Below are positions 59,791 to 64,000 of a stretch of DNA of 64,000 nt, one piece after another (within the stretch, counting starts at the first letter, position 1; each line of letters opens with the position of its first letter). The stretch is taken from NCBI RefSeq assembly GCF_963678635.1, contig NC_087064.1, forward strand, positions 57,048,338 to 57,112,337, written 5' to 3'. The notes below the pieces were generated by a model. It made no database searches and was not told the DNA's origin. It was given only the letters and a program-made list of their open reading frames with translations. The stretch is from Symsagittifera roscoffensis. Lineage: Eukaryota; Xenacoelomorpha; Acoela; Convolutidae. The translations under genes were made by a program, and so were the position numbers.

Positions 59791-60519
59791 GCCTCGTAAT
59801 GAAACTCATATGAAACGCCATATCTCGAAAACCAAAAGAAGTTGAGCAGTGATGGTTGGACGCCAAATAAGCAACCTTTGAGTGTGCCCTGACGGCACCA
59901 TACTATAGTGTTGAAAATTTCAAGCTCCATTATCTTTTTTGTAAGTTTTTTCATAGAAAATTTTTTAAAAAATCATAAAAACGTCATACCAAACGGATTT
60001 GAGCAGTCATACTTTGACGCCAAATTTGCAACCTCCGAGTGTACCCTGGCAGCACTCTACTATGGGTTTGAGATTTTTCAGTTCGGTTAGTTTTTTATAT
60101 TCAAGATTTTTGAAAAAAAAAATTGAAAAAATAATTGAAAAAACGCAATATCTCGAAAACCAAAAAGTTTTGAGCAATCATAGTTGGACGCCAGATATGC
60201 AAACCCTGAGTGTACCCTGACAGCAACCCACAACAGGGCTGGTAATTTCAAATGTAGTTAAATTGTGATACAAAACTCTTTTTAGTTTTCCGTTGCGACT
60301 ATCGGAAAAATTAAGATTTAAAGCATTCGCGCTCCAACACTTTGAAACATCGACTTGAAAAAACATTTCAACCCTTGCATTGTTTTGGCCTTTAAACAGA
60401 CCAACATAGGTACTTCATAAACATGTGCCAAATGAAATTTCTTAAACCTTACAAATTACGATAAAGCTTAAATGTGCAATAAATCGTGCGACTTAGGATG
60501 AAAAAAAAGAAGGTTCGTA

Positions 60520-61170
60520 CTGATACGCTCGCTTCGCAGATGAAGATTAACGACACTATCACAATAATGTAAATAGGAAGCAAATAAATTATTTCGAGTA
60601 GGAACGCAAATAACTGAGCTGAGTATAACTACTTGACTAACTATAGTCGAACTAAACCTACTTGAATAACCGAGAAAGCCAGGAAATAAAGCAATTGACT
60701 TAATTTTGAAAAAAAAAAAACACTTTTTGGATTTTCGGATATCAAAATAAGAAATACAATTTAAGCCTCAACCCGCTTTGAATTTCAAGACGACTTTATG
60801 ATTGACACTTTTTTGATAAAATTATCGCAGTTTCAGCAAAAGTTAAAGTTTTTTTCCTCTGTGAAAATTAAAAAGCGATTTCCTTTTTTCGAAACTAGAA
60901 ATAATTTACGATTTTTCACGCCGTTTCCACGTTCGTATTTGGAGCGTTTAATTTATCTAAGCAGATGAATGTTAATTGAATTCAAAAAATGCATATACAC
61001 CTAGGTGCATTCTTAAATTCATTAATATCAATGAATGCACATCTGTATTTATTAGAACACTTTACATCTGTAGTTATTAGAGCATTTTAAGTCTTTTTCC
61101 CAAAAAAAACGCAAAAAAATTACAAAAACCTATATAAGAGTCTTCACTTCGTCCATCGACTCTTAATCAA
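60520..61170 (+). repeat. Dispersed repeat family Q, most complete copy
   Basis: From about 60655 (GAGAAAGCCAGGAAATAAAG) through GATTGACACTTTTTTGATAA, TCTGTGAAAATTAAAAAGCG, TTCCACGTTCGTATTTGGAG and AGAGTCTTCACTTCGTCCAT to ACTCTTAATC near 61167. A small duplication (CATCTGTATTTATTAGA and CATCTGTAGTTATTAGA) lies near 61040-61085. 60520-60655 holds nothing I recognise. Confidence 0.6.
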
Positions 61171-62900
61171 AAAAAACTTATACAAAAAAGTAACACCAAC
61201 AGCTTGTGATATGTCTCAAACCGTAGTTTCAGATCCTAGAAAAAAAACTGAACACACCCACAGCTTTCACAAACCATGTACTTTGTCGATACAGTGCATA
61301 TTGAGGACTTTGTCCATTCATTTGGAACATACTTTTATGATATTAAAGTTGAAGCAAAAAGACATTAAAAACTCATACAAATTGAGAAGAAACGAGTTCA
61401 GGCAGATACTATACAAATAGTAGTTTTCCATAAAACGAAAAAAAAAATAGAATTCTTTCAAGTCAATAAACCTGCAGCCCATTAAATCCATGGGAGTGAT
61501 ACCCTTTAACAGCAGATTTATCAAACAATTCTGCTAAAAATTTGAAAAATGATTCTTTTCAAAAACTTTCATTTCATTAATACTACATTTGAGCCTGAAT
61601 AACAAAATTTCAGGCCAATTTTCCGCAAGATTTAAGAAAATTTATGAATTTTTGGAATCAAAACACTGGAAAGTAATAAACAAAATATAACCCACAATTA
61701 TAAAAATACACCAAAAAATGAAACGAAAGCCGTAGATTATCATTAGTAAAACTGTTTTAAAAAAAAAAGTAGGAAAATTATCAGCTCAACCCACCCCCCC
61801 CCCCCCCAAAAAAAAAATTACATCAAAATCTTTGTTTGCTCAATATAATGTAAGCCAAACCCTTTTAAAAATCTGATATACTACAATCGAAGTTTGTAAA
61901 TTTATAGCCAACACAACTAAGCGCATTTCGAATACAACATGTATTAAAAATGCTGACATGCTCATTTCTGAAGTGAACAAAAGTACATATTTAGAGATGG
62001 CAACCAATTTCAGTCATCCTGTGAACATAGTTATTTACGAGGAAAAGTCTAGTACCCAGTTGCAACACGTTTGCTTATCGCAAGAGCAATGATACCATAC
62101 TTGAAGCGCTATTCATTGAGGTGACTACTATAAAGCAATTAACACTCACCGCCAAACTTCAATCCGCCCATTTTATGACGAGGGCACAATGGTTTCTCCA
62201 ACTGCTATTGCAAGATGGTTTATTTGGAGTAACTCTACACTCTACGACATACTTAAGCACGCAAAGCTGCTCCGTTTTACTTATAATGTTAATTCTCGAG
62301 TCGCTCTAATTTTCTTGGGCGAAAAACTAAGCGAACAAAATAATTTAAGTTTGGCGAAAATATATAAAAACCAACAGCAGAAAAACCCCATCATCTGTTT
62401 TTGACAAAACAGCAAGACTTCTTTTGATTTTAAATTATTTTAATAAAAAACCGGTTCCATTTAAACATCTCTGTTAACAGGGACTGTTTCACGTTATCTT
62501 GGAGAATCAGAAAGCATTTCTGGTCCATTCAGGAAAGCAACTGCAAGAGAAGTTGCGTTAAAGCAAAAACAGAGCTCAGTAACACGTGCAAACTTGCGTT
62601 TTTTGAACAAAATTGCGTTCGCGTTTTATTCAACAGAAAATAAATTAACCAAAACTTAAATTTAATGGTTCACTCAGCATACTCATTTTTACACGTACGA
62701 TCGAATTTTTCCACTATCTTATATGACTGAAGCCTTTGAAACCTCTTTAATAAACTATACTTTTATTTTCGGGAAACAGTGAAAGTTTGGGAATGTTTCA
62801 ATTCATTCTAAATAAAATCGATACAACTCCCAATTTATACACAATGAGTCGCACAGTTACTCAATTGCGCAAGAGCAACGCAACGATTACGTAACATACA
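61171..62900. other. RPL22 3' flank with unassigned open frames
   Basis: Three plus-strand stretches have a faint coding look: 61235-61370 (T-M-Y-F-V-D-T-V-H-I-E-D-F-V-H-S-F), about 61877-62093 (S-T-Y-L-E-M-A-T-N-F-S-H-P-V-N-I-V-I) and 62189-62404 (T-A-I-A-R-W-F-I-W). I recognise none. A homopolymer C run followed by A lies at about 61794-61818. TTTATT at 62762-62767 is a candidate RPL22 polyadenylation signal on the minus strand. Confidence 0.35.
61794..61818. repeat. Poly-C then poly-A tract
   Basis: About 14 C followed by about 10 A. Homopolymer length here may be partly a sequencing artefact. Confidence 0.8.
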
Positions 62901-62902
62901 CA

Positions 62903-63556
62903 TCACTCGTCGTCATCGTCTTCATTCTCGTCGTTGTTGATGTCGAAGTATCTCAACGTGTAGGAGTCCTTCTCAGTCGCTACAACTCTGAGCCAATCTC
63001 TCAAGTCGCTCTTCTTCAGGAACTTTTTAGTGAGGTACTTCAGATATCTCTTGCTGAACTCAACGTTGGCAGTCACTGTGATGATTTTCTTGTCACTTGT
63101 AATCAAAATTTTGTTTCCCAAGTTTGCAGTTTTGCCGTCCACCTGCACACAACAGAAAGCTTATTGTTTGAAATCTGCCTTGTAACATTTTGATTAATAA
63201 TTTTTCTAGAAAATCGAGTATAATTTGCAATTTTTAAACTCAAACGTTCTTTTTCGGAAATTTCTGCTGCGGTCAAATTCGAGCTCGAGTCATATTTATC
63301 ATATTATTCCCCGGCAACAATGTGCTTGGCAACTTGAAACTTGACATGGCTGATAACACCAGAAAATATCATCCTACACTAGCTTCGCAGTAGTCTTTCT
63401 TAATTTCTTGATACGTGAGTGGCCTACCTTTACTTTGTCCTTGAGGAACGCCTCGAACTTTTTGATGTCTATGATTCCGTCATCAATGGGGTTGGTGAGG
63501 TCGATCTTGTACTTGCTCACTCCCTTCACCTTCTTATCTTTCTTTGCCAGAGGCAT
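62903..63556 (-). CDS. RPL22: 60S ribosomal protein eL22, 2 coding exons
   Basis: Exon 1 is 63556-63428 (43 codons) and exon 2 is 63142-62903 (79 codons plus TGA), with a phase-0 GT-AG intron of 285 bp. The 122-residue product is close to human RPL22 (128). It sits on the large subunit and contacts 28S rRNA. Family marks: a Lys-rich N-terminus, [13 protein letters not shown] and [10 protein letters not shown] in exon 1; [20 protein letters not shown] and L-R-D-W-L-R-V-V-A in exon 2; then S-Y-T-L-R-Y-F-D-I and an acidic Asn/Asp/Glu tail. Codon use is much less AT-biased than the flanks. The ATG follows a GTCTTTCAG acceptor-like site by 18 nt. Confidence 0.96.
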
Positions 63557-64000
63557 TGTTGGTCAACACGGGATCTGAAAGACGTTAAAAAGCTCAAGTT
63601 AACCGAAATCCGCTACGATTAGAACCATTCACAATTATTCTTTGGTATCCCCGTTGTTTTTAGCAACAAAATTCCATCCTACAATGAAATAATTAGCAGT
63701 TTAGTAATACGGATATTGTTCCTTATAATGAATCTCCTGCTTCCATAAAAAGCCTATTGTTCCATAAATGCATTCAAAAATTAGTTTGACTCTTTCAAAA
63801 AACCTCAGAATTAATTTTTTTGAACTTGTAGAACACCGGCTATCCATCAGCCGAAAACAAAGAGCTATATATTTATAGTTTAGATTAAATCAACATCTCA
63901 ACAAGTGTTTTGAAGCACTGAATTGTGTGTATCACATTTCAGTTCAGCATAAATAAATTTTTCACAGTTTTTGATCTCCAATACGAGATTTGATATCAAT
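63557..64000 (-). promoter_or_regulatory. RPL22 5' flank: acceptor-like site and a possible TATA element
   Basis: On the minus strand, AACGTCTTTCAG ends at 63575, so 63574-63557 would be the 5' UTR next to the ATG. CTATAAATATATAG lies near 63865-63878, far enough upstream for a promoter plus a noncoding first exon or an outron. I could not identify a matching 5' splice site with confidence. Confidence 0.35.

Larger units (their letters stand above)
57520..60500 (+). mobile_element. Composite satellite element, copy D (rearranged, with GC-rich palindrome clusters)
   Basis: Left edge with GCACCTACGGTGC (57543-57555), CTTCAAATAGATCGTTGA and AAAACATGTTCTAAAACAGC. Monomers near 57680, 57769, 57846, 58021, 58589, 58742, 59819, 59986 and 60148. 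The series is broken twice by clusters of a GCGGAATCCGC motif (58190-58530 and 59340-59790) and by a CTTCGATCCCAAATACTGAC repeat block (58900-59290). The right edge (60285-60500) has GCATTCGCGCTCCAACACTT and ATTACGATAAAGCTTAAATG. It starts about 110 bases 5' of the POMP start codon. Confidence 0.72.

Overview
The window looks like an AT-rich invertebrate (metazoan) nuclear genome. It has four conserved housekeeping genes, all on the minus strand, with GT-AG introns and the standard stop codons, set in a large excess of decayed transposable elements and tandem repeats. I could reconstruct all four genes exon by exon in frame: a saccharopine dehydrogenase-like oxidoreductase (SCCPDH, 11 exons, 28721 down to 15396), tRNA-dihydrouridine synthase 4-like (DUS4L, 2 coding exons, 49246 to 48007), the proteasome maturation protein (POMP/UMP1, 5 exons, 57407 to 55202) and ribosomal protein eL22 (RPL22, 2 coding exons, 63556 to 62903). 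The phylum cannot be fixed from this window. All four start codons lie 0-18 nt downstream of a good 3' splice-site sequence, which suggests spliced-leader trans-splicing (known in ctenophores, tunicates, hydrozoans, flatworms, rotifers and others) or very short 5' UTR introns.

Layout. 1-7.3 kb: a decayed Ty3/gypsy (metavirid) LTR retrotransposon on the minus strand, cut by the left window edge. It keeps Gag, protease, RNase H and integrase pieces but has lost the reverse-transcriptase palm. 7.3-12 kb: its probable leader, low-complexity DNA, a ~175 bp tandem array and unassigned ORF remnants. 12.1-14.4 kb: a broken non-LTR (LINE) element with endonuclease and RT motifs. 15.4-28.7 kb: SCCPDH, whose long introns host a 732 bp foldback Tc1/mariner-type MITE, a second MITE with a 6 bp target duplication, a tRNA-derived SINE head and two inverted copies of another repeat. 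29-36 kb: dispersed repeats, a tandem array, a small RT relic and the first copy of a satellite-bearing composite element. 36.7 kb: a small unrecognised ORF of coding-like composition. 37.7-40.5 kb: the longest copy of the composite element, carrying a LINE RT fragment. 41.6-45.9 kb: a satellite of ~80 bp units with an 886 bp higher-order duplication. 48-49.2 kb: DUS4L. 51.2-53.1 kb and 57.5-60.5 kb: two more copies of the composite element, the latter with clusters of a GCGGAATCCGC palindrome. 55.2-57.4 kb: POMP. 62.9-63.6 kb: RPL22.

The genes are not an operon and share no pathway: they act in redox/lipid-droplet-type metabolism, tRNA modification, proteasome assembly and translation. The most interesting features are the composite element family (shared left edge, array of ~150-170 bp monomers, shared right edge, with or without RT; four copies in about 26 kb) and the uniform acceptor-before-ATG arrangement of the genes.
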